A DNA stretch of 64,000 bases. Origin: Adineta ricciae. Lineage: Eukaryota > Rotifera > Eurotatoria > Adinetida > Adinetidae. Location: assembly GCA_905250025.1 (NCBI GenBank), contig CAJNOJ010000295.1, positions 59,419-123,418 of the forward strand. The letters are read 5' to 3'. Positions 47,590 to 60,039 of the stretch are shown here, piece after piece. A program made the translations under genes and the position numbers. The notes below the pieces were generated by a model. That model did no database searches, was not told the DNA's origin, and saw only the letters and a program-made list of their open reading frames with translations. The stretch's first letter is position 1. Every line of letters starts with the position of its first letter.

Positions 47590-49146
47590 ACATAGCATTT
47601 TAAATAGATGAATTCATTTCTTTTCATGTCTTCTCTTTATCTGATGGTGTTCGTAATTTCGTTACTAATGAGTTCTGTAATGTGTCAATTATCTCTCGCT
47701 ATCGTTCTAACATATTTATTTTCTCATTATATAAATGTGTTGTGTTTGAAATATAATAAAACGACTTAAAAAGATATGATGAAAGATTGCGAACAACGGT
47801 GAACGTATGGATGTCGTTTATTCTTTCCTCTCAAATTCGCATGCTGCTTTACTTAATTAAATTTACCATAAGATGTTTCAAATCCACTAAGATAAACTAA
47901 TATCATTCTATTTCTATTCAAACTTGAATGAAAACTTTTACTTTTCATGATTATAAGATAGCTAATACAATGATTGAGGCGATTACAGTGAACAATTGTA
48001 TCAGCTAAATTCATTACACAGCGATCTTTGATGGTATAATCTGTATTTCACTCAGAATTAATTAGGAAATTGTCGATTAATCCTCTATCGTTATATCACT
48101 GTATTGCTGTATATCACAGTTTTTTTCCACAAAAGAAAAGATAATAGCTAAAAACTGGTTTATCACCATATCATAGCAAGAACAAAATAAATCAAGTTGG
48201 AAAAATCATTAGTAACAAAAGGTAAAATAATAGTAATAGCATCACGCAACACATATTTTCAGTGACTACAGGGTTTTTGAATCCATGAAAGGTGCACCCC
48301 AGACATTTGCTCCTTAACATGAATTATTAATCGAAAAAATTATCGTTGTTCATTCTAAGAAAATGAAACTATCATGTTGTGTTCTTTTTGTACTTCTTTA
48401 ATTACTTATTTTGATCCTATATTGTGACAATAAAAGTAATTGATATCTTCCGATAAAAGATAATTCCGTAAGTATAGTTAAGATGTTGACAATGTCCAAC
48501 TTTCAATTAGTTGATCTTCTCAATCAATTTGATACACATGGGAACTATGTGAATGGCAAAATCATCTTTGACAACTCTTTTTCTCAATCCCTCCTAATAT
48601 ATAAGCAGGGTGTGGGGTGGTGTGGGTGAGGGTGTGATTGCTTCGGTGGCGTGATCAGATGGCAGAGCACAAAAATAAGAGTGCGACGAAGATCTCATCA
48701 ATGCTTCAGAGAGAAAGTACCAGTTTAGAGACGAAGGTCTGCTCACGTTCGAACTCTGCATTTTTCACACAGACAACGTCATAAACTATTTATCGAATCT
48801 TCAGCATGTTCATGACTCTATTTGCCTTCCAGGTAATTTATCACTACCAAAGTAAGCACTTTACATTATTATATGAATTTTAGCATAGCTTTCTATGTCA
48901 ATTATGCTTATAGAAAGATGTTTCGAAAATTTATGCAATCGTTAATCAAGAAATGTTTTTATTTTTGTAAATCTACTTGGTTAAATATAATACGCTTAGT
49001 TGAATCGTTGTTCTAAAACATTGATCATATAATGGCAAAGAACTAATTAAATTGTGTGTTTTTTATTTCTCGAAAATTATAATGTATCAGCACAATAAAA
49101 TCTGCTTTTTCCTCATTGGTTATGATATTCTATCTCAAACATCGAT
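47590..49146. other. Intergenic with G-rich tract
   Basis: No gene recognised. The tract at 48607-48636 is strongly G/T biased (GTGTGGGGTGGTGTGGGTGA), unlike its surroundings. Confidence 0.45.
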
Positions 49147-50260
49147 TCAGGTAATATTGATAGTGCTCGATAATGGTTGATTATGTTCAGATCTTTGGGC
49201 CCGACAGAACACCGCTCGAAATATTATCTTGAATTGTTTTCGAAATCTTGTAGATGTTGCATAGAAAAGATAGAAACTAAAGTGACAAATGATCGTTTAT
49301 ATAAATCTAATTATATATATAGATTTGTATGTTTATATACCTGTTCGCAAAAGTGCTGTTTATTATGATATACATTATAGTTTGAATTAATCGTTCGATT
49401 GCGATTTTGTTTGAATCTTTCCGAACGTTTGTCGTAAATGATGCATATAAAGTCCAAATACCAAATGGAATACAAATGACCACATAAAATGTTGTTTGAA
49501 TAATCAGTAACTGTTAAGAAAAATAAACGATATATACTATACGATGACGAGACAAAATTCTACTGAAAAAAAAACTTACTAAGGACATATCTCGTTCTAT
49601 TTTGTGTTGTCGATTTGTAGCGTTTGTTACACGACGAACATTTCGCAATGTTAAATAACTGAACAATGGCAAAACAATACAAGGAAAAAGAAAGATGGAC
49701 AGAATTCGCGAGAACCAAGTTGTATAATCATTCAAACGCTTATTAAATGAATTGCAGACCGCTGTGCGGTTTGCTGATCCAATTTGAATTTTATATAAGA
49801 TCAAATTGGGTACGCCTTGCAGACACCAAAAGAGAACAATAAGACAGATACAGATACGTACTATAGTATGTGTATTTTGTTTACGAAAATAGACTTGACG
49901 TGAAGTAGCAAGAAATTGGCCAATTATAGCAGCACATTCAAGTGTACGTATCATATGAGGTAGCGTCGCTTGAGCTAAATAGTAGCGTATTTTACAATAA
50001 GCAATTGATGTAAGCGTTGGATCGATTTTAAAACCAGTCGACATAATTAGAAATGGGAGATTAAAACCGAGATGAATATTTTTGACAATTGACATTGCAA
50101 TAAAATAAAGACTGCAAGGGCCTCTCTGAAATCGACCATTTCGACTTATGAATACCAAAATAATCAACATATTACCAATAAACCCAAATAAAAGAAGAAA
50201 AGATCCAGTACTTATCATCAGGTATCGATTTATATTCTCTATTAAATCAATTTTCACCAT
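49147..50260 (-). CDS. Rhodopsin-like 7TM GPCR, three exons
   Basis: Predicted model complement(join(49147..49246, 49341..49510, 49580..50260)), 316 aa; introns 94 and 69 nt with phase-consistent GT-AG sites (GTAAGT...TTAACAG and GTATAT...CTACAAG). TM1 has GFIGNMLIILVF; Cys before TM3 (IAYCKIRYY) and in loop 2 (TAVCNSF); TM5 SIFLFPCIVLPLFSYL. TM6 and TM7 lie in exon 2 (IQTTFYVVICIPFGIWTLYA; TIMYIIINSTFANR), and exon 3 gives the basic tail FRKQFKIIFRAVFC. The first exon alone stops before TM6, so the spliced model is needed to obtain seven helices. DRY-position motif is weak (GQFLATSRQ). Ligand unknown. Confidence 0.8.
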
Positions 50261-50654
50261 ATTTCTTCGTCAATTTAATAACAGTTTTACTTTGTCTGCC
50301 TCTTATATAAATATTCACAGTGAAATATCAGTAATAATCAACAAAGAATTCTCTTGGAGCTTAATCACATACATTTTCACTTCTTATTTGATTTCAGTAG
50401 AAAACTAATAGACAACAGACAGACAGACAGACTATATTTACCGTCAACATTATAGGTCATGATAAATGGTACTTTAATGCTAAAAAACAAATAGTAAACT
50501 CAGTCTTCATTCTTGTATAAGACATTAAACGATTATTTTCGATTTCTATCTGATTGTCAACAGCAATATTAGAAAAACAATTTAATTATTTAATTCAAAA
50601 TACCACTAACTTTTATTATCGAGTACATGATAAAGATCACATTTCTAACTCACC

Positions 50655-50881
50655 TTTTTTTTTTTTTTTTGGTAACAAAGCTTTATTCGTGTAACAATAC
50701 TGCATAGACAATAAAATCAACGGTTAGTAGTTACACGTAAGCTGGACACGAGAAAACGAAAAAGAAAAAGAAAGAAAGGACCCATGACGTATGTCTTTTG
50801 TCCTTGTAAAAGAAGCGTGAGAAAATAGGCACGGAGAGAAAATAGGTTTCTGTATGATAGTGGTGTGCGTTAGTGATGTGT
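50655..50881 (-). mobile_element. Poly(A)-tailed 3' end of a retroposed sequence
   Basis: A run of 16 T at 50655-50670 lies 11 nt beyond TTTATT (AATAAA on the minus strand, 50682-50687), the order expected of a polyadenylated transcript copied into DNA on the minus strand. The body (50688-50881) shows no domain and is cut at the N at 50882. It may be a non-LTR element 3' end, a processed copy, or an ordinary gene end with a genomic A run. Confidence 0.35.
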
Positions 50882-50882
50882 N
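50882..50882. other. Single-N assembly gap
   Basis: One ambiguous base. Sequence to the right is the second copy of the NHL-to-fusion-gene block, starting within 3 bases of the N. Confidence 0.85.
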
Positions 50883-50923
50883 TAAGTAGCAGTAAATATA
50901 CGATCAAGCGCAAGCGATCTCGT

Positions 50924-52404
50924 TCAATTGACATCAACATCGAATCTCTGCACTCGATGATTATTGCGATCGACAACATAAAGATTATGTTTTCGATCAA
51001 ATGCCAAATCTTTGGGACCACTAAGTTGATTTGCTTGGTTTCCCCCTCCATTACCACCAACAACCTTCTCACCCGTTTTACATCCTTTACACCAGCGCAT
51101 TACTCGATCATTATCTCCGTCTACTACATAAAGATTATTCATATGATCAACGAATAATCCTTGAGGATACGTTAGTTTATGATCATCTTTCCCACGACCA
51201 TTTCCACCGGCAACGATACTGTTGTACTGCATATCTTTCACCTGTTTTATAACTCGATTATTTCCCCAATCTGATATATAAATCGAACGATTCTCATCAA
51301 CAAAAATATAGGTAGGCTCATCGAATGGTATTGAATTGTTGTATCCAATTGTGAGCTGTGTTCCAATAGTATCATTATCGGTATATCGTCTTATTTCTGG
51401 GTTTAAATAGCGAGAAACATATAGATTACGGTTGTTGTCCATAGCCAAAGACCAGCAATCAACCGATCTAATGACTATTTCGGGAGTTTTCTCCCTTCGA
51501 CGAAACCATCGTACTATGCGCTGATTTCCTTTATCACAAATGATGAGAGAATCGTACTTCTTATCGAAAATCACATCTGTGGGCTGATTTAATTGATGTA
51601 TGCCAGTTCCCTGCAAGTTGCCACCGGCAACAATCTGCCCTTCGCTTGAATTAAATCCCCATGCCATGATTCGATGATTGTCGTAATCAGTAACGTAAAT
51701 CATTTGATGTTCATCAACAATCACGATGCCTTATGGTTTCGACAACTGATTTAATTCACTACCACTTCCATGTCCTCCTGCAACAGTGTTCGCATTTTGT
51801 GCCCATTTAAGACTAGTATAATTGTGAGCAGAAGGTATCATATGCTCTAGAAAATAGAGATTTATACAGTAAAAATCTAATTTATTAATTACATATTTAA
51901 CAATTTTTTGAAATAGAATTCATCCTATCCTCTTACGTTTCTGTACCACCTTAAATCCAACTCATATTCACACATATCTATTTCATAGGACCCCTCAATA
52001 AGCTTACAAGAAATTATTTAGTTTGTTTTATAAAAACATACCTTCTGTTAGCGTTGTTGTTATCGATCTTGATGTTATTGCTACCGTGTATACTGATGAC
52101 ACTGCCGATGCCGTATTCATTGTTGGTGTTGTTGTTGGCACCGTGTATACTAAGGATGTCATTGACGTAATGTTCGTCGTTGGCGTATCTGTGGTATCTT
52201 TATTCTTCAGTAAAATATTAACTGCTGGAATACTTGCGGTTAATACAAGAGCTATACCAAAAGCTATAACTAAAATAAATTTTTTCCTCCAAATACTCTT
52301 GCGTCTAAAATAATGATTCAGCTAGACCAGGAATTGTCATTCATGGGCTTCACATACCGTATTTGGAGTGAAGTGGTTGATGATTCTGTCATATTCGGAT
52401 CTAT
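50924..52404 (-). pseudogene. Membrane NHL protein, copy 2, nonsense and start lost
   Basis: Counterpart of 27566-29103: exons complement 50924..51846, 52042..52304 and the first exon from about 52358. Two lesions: TAT (Tyr) becomes TAA at 51731-51733 near the start of the NHL region, and the first ATG is ATA (a second ATG four codons on, at 52392, could still serve). The Thr-rich stalk is 54 nt (18 codons) shorter, in frame. The NHL repeats downstream of the stop remain open for 266 codons, which suggests the stop is recent or an error. Confidence 0.7.
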
Positions 52405-53224
52405 CGATGCAGACGACTAGAATATAATGCAAAAAGAACAAAAATCACCCTTTTTTGCTCATACACAAGGACTAAAACCTTACATCACGGACTCCTATTT
52501 TGTTACGATTCATCGTTCAGATATTGTGTTACAAAGAATAAGCTATCTAAAATCATTCAACTTCTTTAATTAATTGGAAAGAAGATAAAAGATCAAGATG
52601 ATGATACAGTGGACGCATGAAACGCAATAGCAAAGACATTGGACCGTTGAATAGTGAATTTGAAACTCGCAAAGTTGCTCATATACGTGTATTTCACAAA
52701 ATGACTTTGCTTGCTTCTTCATTAAACCATTCCAGATGTCATTTTAAAAAATACTGTTGTTCTATGAAAGGTACCTGTATATAATGCCTATTTCATTCGA
52801 TATTCATCTCTGATTATCAGCTTTACATGGTATTTTCAAATATCAAATATTGAACGTAAATTTATTTGCAAACAAAGCAGTTGAAAAAAGTCTATATAAA
52901 TGCCATTTTCTTATCTACTCACCAAAGTGTTTCCCTAGCATATGTTAGGATTATTAGTAAAAAACTACAATAGGTTTAGTAAGCATACAAGAAAAATGTT
53001 AATATTAACCATCATGTTTTTTTTTATAATATTCCGTGTGTGGTAGAGAAAATAGTATGAGAAGTTCTAGCTGAATAGCTAGATCAATGTATATTACCTT
53101 GAAAAACAGAAAGTAACGACGGCTAAAGTGAATTTTTACGAAAGGATGAGCAGATGGATATTTTCCTGCTTGCCATGTCCATCCTCACCGTATTCAGTAA
53201 ATTATGATGTCTTTCATTTGTTTT

Positions 53225-53330
53225 TTAACTAAAGTTGTATGGCACTCCTTGCATTCCTCCGTAATTTCCCATACCACCTATTGGATGACCGGTCATATTT
53301 CCCATTCGAGCCATGGGAAAACTACGCATG
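53225..53330 (-). CDS. 116-aa unknown protein, copy 2, partial
   Basis: Last 34 codons of the gene described at 29879, identical in frame, ending at the 47-N gap. The gap replaces about 330 bases of the other copy, so the N-terminal part is unsequenced, not lost. Confidence 0.5.
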
Positions 53331-53377
53331 NNNNNNNNNNNNNNNNNNNNNNNNNNNNNNNNNNNNNNNNNNNNNNN
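53331..53377. other. 47-N assembly gap
   Basis: Run of N; compared with the first block about 332 bases should lie here, so the gap size is not to scale. Confidence 0.95.
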
Positions 53378-53847
53378 ATGAAAAAAAAAAAAACGAAGCA
53401 CTATCTAAAGTCATGTACTATCAATCATATACAGCGTGCATATTTACTTTCTAATATGCTTGAAAAACTAGCAAGCACAGGTGTACTGTTTTTGTTAGAT
53501 TTCAAAAGCGTACGGAAAAACAAACTACGTCACTTCAGTTGATTATATTGCATAATGAAGCATAGATTCAATACAAGAGAAGAAGAAAAAAAATAGGGAG
53601 CGGAAAATATGTACCATAAGCATAGTGGTAGGGACACTCAGGCGACGCAGAAGTAATTTACAATTCGGATGCAACAATCGGGAAGGGTCAGGTGTGAGTG
53701 CATATCGTCCCATCTCACACTCACTCACGCATGAATGACTGAAAAGAATCATTGATAATGTAATTCAAATACCTGACTGTCAGCATTATAAACAATTCCA
53801 CTAGTGAATAAATATTTTATTAGAAAGACAAAAACATCTGTGCAGCA

Positions 53848-54008
53848 CATGTCACGTGGCTGAAATGTCCTCCAAAAACATACAATGGATTATAATATTC
53901 AATCCGCTTGAGATCCTTTTTAAGAGCAAGTGAGATCACAATAAGTAGAGCAATTCCAAACATAAGTGCAGAAAAACATGAGTTACCAACGAGCATCATT
54001 GAAACTGT
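53848..54008 (-). other. Possible membrane-protein exon or relic, copy 2
   Basis: Counterpart of 30859-31038; the minus-strand frame (MMLVGNSCFSALMFGIALLI) stays open with conservative differences. Coding status uncertain. Confidence 0.25.
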
Positions 54009-54956
54009 TCAACATGTTTTATCAAAAATAAAGACAATTATGAAAAATGTTGCACGAAACTATACAAATATCAAAAGGAATAAACCATGGTTCGATATTT
54101 GTCTTGGTTGAATTTTCAACGGTTAGTCAGTAAGGTCATAAACAAGTGTTCATAAGATTTTTCTGGTAGGAAAATGAACTGAATATATTTGCTTTATTGC
54201 TATGAATGATTCCTTTTCTTTTCAGTTTATATTCAATTGTTTCTATGAAAATATGAATGCACAATCTTTGTGCATCAAAGCGTAGAAAAAGAAGACGGAT
54301 TTTGACGTATGAGCTTTTCTGTCATGACTTTGTTGAATGAATAGTGAATAGCATAGGTCTGGTTGTTCGAAGTTGTCGTCATGTTTATCAGCATGAATTC
54401 CTTTCAACTATGTGACCATCTATCTGTCTTGTTTGTATTGTTTCTTGCATGACAGAATTAATTCGTTGGGAGTAGTGCCAATAGAGTTGTTCAAAAATGT
54501 GATGTTATTCGAAGAGTCAATAAAAGTGTAACAGAGTATTTTTCTTTCATTTGCTCATTCGTAATTTCATCATTTAATGAAATCCTGAAAGATAGCCTGT
54601 ATAAGTTATCTTAAAAACCGTTCATACAGTGAGATCAATAGTTTGAAGAGAATCAAAGTATGAATAAAAGAAATTACCGATGAACATATTGAGCCTGTTC
54701 GCATATTAATATTCAATACTCTGTAGCGGAACTTGATGCGCACGAAGTGTTCTCCACGCAGCAGGCAAGTGAAAAGCTGACTTTTGTCTCGATGAATATT
54801 TGATTCCAATCTTCAGATTGCGACATTTTTACGGATTATATTCGTATTCACAATACAAAAAATAGTTTTTTGGTTTCTCTTTTGCCATTGATCCATCTCT
54901 TATTTATTTGTTTATGACTCGATTAGTACATCATCTACTAGATGATAAGATACAAT

Positions 54957-56340
54957 TTAGATTTTAAGAAATCTCTGAATTCACTTATTGTTCGAATCAG
55001 CAATATACATATTCATCTTCGAATCGAATGCTACAGTGCGAGGAGTATTCAATTGTTCTGAGGAATCTCCAGCGACATCAGTACCAGCAACTATGATATC
55101 CGTTTGACTATCAGCGTCAGCAACAAATATGTTTAGGTTATGGTCAATTCTAATACCTCTTGGATTTCTAAGTAAAGTCGAGTGTGAACCTGGCACATCG
55201 GAAGTACCAGCTACAAAAATATCCGAAGACATGTTTGATGTCCAACGTATTATTGAATGTTCACCATAAAGTGTTATGAATAAATTATCGATGAGCGATG
55301 GTGATAGTGCAATACCTGAAGGTTGGTCGAATGATGTGTTTTTATTGCTAGAATGATTCACATCAGCTACAAGAGTTCCATTACCGTCTGAAGTAGAATT
55401 TGTAGGAAATTTCAGAACACGATTATTACCATAATCAACAACATAGAAATATGTGTTTGCTGAATCAAAAGCAAATAAGGTTGGATTCTATAGTTGATGC
55501 AATCCAGTTCCAGAAGTTCCGTTGCCTGCAATTGTAATTCCAACTACTGCATTATTAATAAATTTCTGTATATGATCATTGTATTAATCAGTCACATATA
55601 TACTACCGTATCTATCCACGTAAACATCTTGAGGATAACTCAACTGAGTACTGTTCGGTTCAGTTGAATTTAAAATTCCAGCTACAGCAGTGACTACGGC
55701 TCTATTGGGTGATAGTTTCCATACAACGCCCATATCTGCGATATACATTGTATCACTAGAGTGGATATAAATACCTCTAGAACCGCTAGTAATATTTCGC
55801 GACTTAAATACAGTTTCACCTGTTGTGTTCCAACGTAAATTACCATCGCTACTTGTGTATAAAATCATGAAAAATGGATAATGCTTTTATCATTGGAAAT
55901 ATTTTTAATTTTACGTACAAAAATTTTTTTAATTATAGTTGACATTTATGTGGTAGTGATCGACCTATGATTGTACGTCGTATTGAACTCTATTTAAATC
56001 AATTTACAACTGAAACTTACGTTAAACTCTCTGTCGTCACAGCTACTATTGCTAAATAAAGAAATAGAAACACTGTAGGTGATTATAATTATGAAAAAAG
56101 AAAGATCCATTGGTGGTTAGTACCAACTGATCACGAATCCATGAATGATTCTTAAATAATTGACCAGTTATGGTCTGCATGGTAGATTTATATACACAAT
56201 ATCAATATTCGAAATGAGAAGAATTGTGTTAGAAATACGGCCAACAACAATAGAATAAATAGTATTGAAGGTGAATAATGATATAATATTGTACAGATAT
56301 AAATAAAAGAATGCAATGTGTATATTGAAATCATCGATGA
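54957..56340 (-). pseudogene. Secreted NHL protein, copy 2, multiple stops
   Basis: Counterpart of 31674-33094. Nonsense codons against the first copy: TAT to TAG at 55488-55490, TAT to TAA near 55584, and CGA to TGA at 54981-54983. The signal-peptide exon is broken: much of its 3' half is deleted or rearranged near 56095-56190. It keeps 87 nt (29 codons) of the last blade that the first copy lacks, and lacks 30 nt (10 codons) that the first copy has. Several independent lesions make this a true pseudogene. Confidence 0.8.
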
Positions 56341-56449
56341 GCTCGATTGGTGTTCCTTGTTAGTAAAAACTATTCTGCTTTTGTACACCACTTTCCATGA
56401 CACATACTTCTGTTTCTCCTATATTTATTTAGGTTCTCGAATGCTGCAT

Positions 56450-57429
56450 GGCCCATTCAATTGAACTGTAAAATTATATCAACGAGTTTTCTGGGTCGCA
56501 TTCGCTTTGCGGACAGATATTCTCAGAAGTGTAATTTGTTGTTTGCAATCATCTAAATATCTAATAACCATTTTATCTGACAATCTTTTTCGAAGATCAA
56601 TATAGACTCGATGCAATGATTGTTGCCATGATCGGAGTTCGACGTTCCAATATCTTATCTATGTTGTTTCTATGACTTCTGGAAAAGTTGTTTGACCTTC
56701 GTTGTTATTTGCATCTCCAATCACCATAACAAGAATTTGTTACTTATCGGAATTATCGTTATCAAATATTACTTTCATACTTTCTTCGTGTAACATCTTG
56801 TCTACAAATTGTTTCTATCAAAAACAACATTCTTTTTGTTAGAACATTATCTTGTGTATAGTTTACGAGCTGGACAGCCACGTGGTGACACTATAGACCT
56901 ATACAATTTGTCTCTCCATGCTTCCCATAGAGGATCAGCCTCTACTGTTTCGTTTGTACTACTACCAACAACACGTGTTTTTATATCAATACGCAGTTTA
57001 TCTTCTTCAAGTACTTCTACGAGTTTCGCAAGGTTTACACGAATAGCTTGATTTGTATAGATCGATTCATTCGTTTTTCGCACATTGTTTGCAGTATATA
57101 TCCCATTTGAAGTATCAACGGTGATGTAAAAATGTTTTGCTAGATATTTCGTGGGTTTCTGAACAAAAAACATCTCTTCGCAAGATTTAAAAATAACAAA
57201 TGAGCATCTTACTCTAGGCTCAAAATTTGGTACCGACACTAAACTATCTCTCCCCTAATGTTCGATTATTCGTCTTATAATCACAGCATCTTTACTGCTT
57301 GTGCCTTTCAGAACTGTTTCGCCAGGGTCGATTTTCCATTTTCCGATAATATGTCTGATATAAATTATTATCGTCTCGTCCATTGGGTATCTGTTTGATT
57401 AGATCGCCAAAATCGGCAGTGAATTCCAT
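56450..57429 (-). pseudogene. Decayed NYN-domain-like gene, copy 2
   Basis: Counterpart of 33400-34271. The middle part is better kept: ITVDTSNGIYTANNV, LAKLVEVLEEDKLRIDIKTR and DPLWEAWRDKLYR are in one frame (56847-57239). The N-terminal part from ATG 57429 has an extra base near 57342 and a CAG to TAG change after IIEH. Different lesions from copy 1, so decay was independent. Confidence 0.4.
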
Positions 57430-57969
57430 TTCTATTTCTGTCGCATTACGTTCTTCCAGTACAGTTCAGATGACATTACAATTGGTTCAGGAAGCGGATT
57501 TGCTTTTTTCACAAAACTTCGAACATCATTTAGTATCGATACCATATGTTCTACAATACATGTTGTAACGTCTTCTGCTGATCATAAATACACTTTTTCT
57601 TTCTCCTTACCATTGTATTCTTCAATTGCCTTCATGACTGCTGGAGATTCTATTGTTGACGTCGAAGTGAATACAGCGTGTTTCTGCGAAAGGCGTTTTT
57701 TGCACTATTAGATTATTGCAAACTTCTGTATTTCTGTGCACATCTGTAGAGAATGCAGAAATCAACTCAATTCGACGGTGTTTGAGTGCTGATAATTATT
57801 AAAGACTACTCTCGAGTTAGGTTGAAATATCTTTTTACTAATCTTTTATACGTTTTTTTTTTATTAGCAGAAATGAATCCTTGTTCATATCACATTAAAA
57901 ACAAGATCAAATTCATGTGTTACATCTTTTTTCTTTCAAAAGATAACAGCTTCATGCTTATCAATTGCT

Positions 57970-57977
57970 TATAAAAA
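57970..57977 (+). promoter_or_regulatory. TATA box of carboxylesterase copy 2
   Basis: TATAAAAA 65 nt before the ATG at 58035, conserved with copy 1. Confidence 0.5.
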
Positions 57978-58034
57978 GCAAACAAGGTGTGCGTTCGTAT
58001 TATAGTAATAAACGACATATAGTTGTGCAAACAA

Positions 58035-59813
58035 ATGATGTTGTTTTTCATACTGATCCTTTTCGCACCAAACGTCTTTGCTAATGAACCCGCTTTTGTC
58101 CACACCCAATATGGAGACATATTGGGTTATCAAACAAATATGTCTCGGGTCTTCTATGGAATTCCATTTGCACAACCACCTGTGGATGCATTGAGGTATC
58201 ATAGCTCTACGATTCGTTTTTGCAATTTGTAATTATGTTCGAATAGATGGCAATCACCAGTACCTATTACAAAATGGGCCCCGAAAATAATCAATGCTAC
58301 TCGACCAGCACCTGTTTGTCCGCAACCTCCTTGTCCACCATCAACAGAATCAATAAAATGTCCTACGGTGTCTGCTGTAAGTCACTAATTTAAAAAAGAA
58401 ATAGAGAAAACTCACGTGCTTCAAATTCATACTTAGATGTCAGAAGATTGCCTTTATTTGAATATTTTCACACCATTAACAAATAACTTGTCGTCAGCAG
58501 CTCTTCTTCCAGTAATGATCTTTATTCATGGTGGTGATTTCCAATATTTGTCTCCATCAGATCCGATCTACGAATCTGAGCGTCTAGTAAATAGTACAAA
58601 TGTCATCATTGCATTGATGCAATATCGATTAGGCAAGTAACACATATGTTCCAAATCATCAACGAACAGTTGCCGTATGTTTCTAGGAGTTTTGGGATAC
58701 TTGGCAACTGGCAATGGTCCTAACGATATCAAAGGTAAGTATGGAATACTTGATCAACGAATGGCTCTTGGTTGGGTCAAAGAGAACATCAATGCATTTG
58801 GTGGTGATCCCAATCAGATTACACTATTCGGACAAAGTTCTGGTGCGCAATCAACTGCTCTTCATTATGTAACTAGTGAAATGCAACCTTTTTTTCAACG
58901 AGCAATTATCCAAAGTTCTCCAATGACTGTTCCTTTCAGGTAAAGAAACTAGATGAATAGCAAAATGAAGACTTGTTCTTTGATATTCTTTAGAACATAC
59001 TTAGGCAATGTGGCACTGACGGTTCTTCTTGCTGAACAATTGCACTGTTCTCCGAACAATTTTACTTGTTTTCGCTCTCGATCAGCTGGTGAAATCATTA
59101 CTGCTCAAGCACAAGTTAATCAAAAGATCACTTCGTTGAATCCATTGTCCTTCTTCGAACCATGGTTACCAGTGATTGATAATGACATTGTTCATGGATC
59201 GCTTGTTAACATAATTCAGAATGTCTCATTTCCATTGAAACCATTAATTATTGGTACAGTAACAGATGAATGTTATGATATGGTACATGTCGCATGGAAT
59301 AAAAGTGTAACAATCAGTGAATACACTGCATTGGCTATTGGTCTCTTTGGAGAAAAAGCACTAAAAATTCTAGAACATTATCCACCACTTAGTTCAGATG
59401 ATCAACGACCAAATATTGTTCGTATTGCGACAGAATGGATCTTTACTTGTTCCACTCGTCTTTTCGCTCGAAAAGCTGCATCATATTCGTATGTATTCGG
59501 TTATCCATACAATAAAGTCAATACATTGAATTGTCCTGATCATGCTTGTCACGGTGATGAAGTAGCTTATGTCTTCCAATCGTTTTGGCAACGTTTCACT
59601 GACATTGGTCGATACATATCGCAAGGCATGGGTACTTATTGGACAAACTTTGCTAAAAGTCAAAACCCAAATGATCCATCGAGTGTACCTTTAGCATGGC
59701 CAAAGTACACAGATGGAAATGAAACATATCTGTTCATTGAAAATCCATTTCAACTAGGAAACAGCTATGTGAAAGATGATTGCGATTTCTGGGACCAAAT
59801 CGGCTATAAATAG
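58035..59813 (+). CDS. Secreted type-B carboxylesterase, second copy
   Basis: Predicted model join(58035..58195, 58247..58376, 58437..58632, 58687..58939, 58994..59813), 519 aa, the same five exon lengths as copy 1, including the GC-AG third intron. Signal peptide [16 protein letters not shown], oxyanion segment IFIHGGDF, nucleophile elbow GQSSG and catalytic His in [12 protein letters not shown] are intact. Differences from copy 1 are few and mostly conservative (PPVDALR for [16 protein letters not shown] for MAIVWVKEN, the latter closer to family consensus). It is the only gene of this second block that is clearly undamaged, so selection probably maintains it. Confidence 0.87.
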
Positions 59814-60039
59814 GATTTTGCATTTAAATAAAAGGATAATAAATTGTAATGTTTCCTTTATAATATTGCGGAGAATGATTTTTTGTAAAGGTGTGGATGT
59901 GGATATATCTGATTGATTACTCATATTTGAAGAATAGCAGAAAAAAAAACCAACAACCAGGATTACTTTTTATCAAAAACGGTGACAATCTCGGTCACAG
60001 ATATGAACTAGGTTTTTTGTTAATTCTCGAAATTGATTA

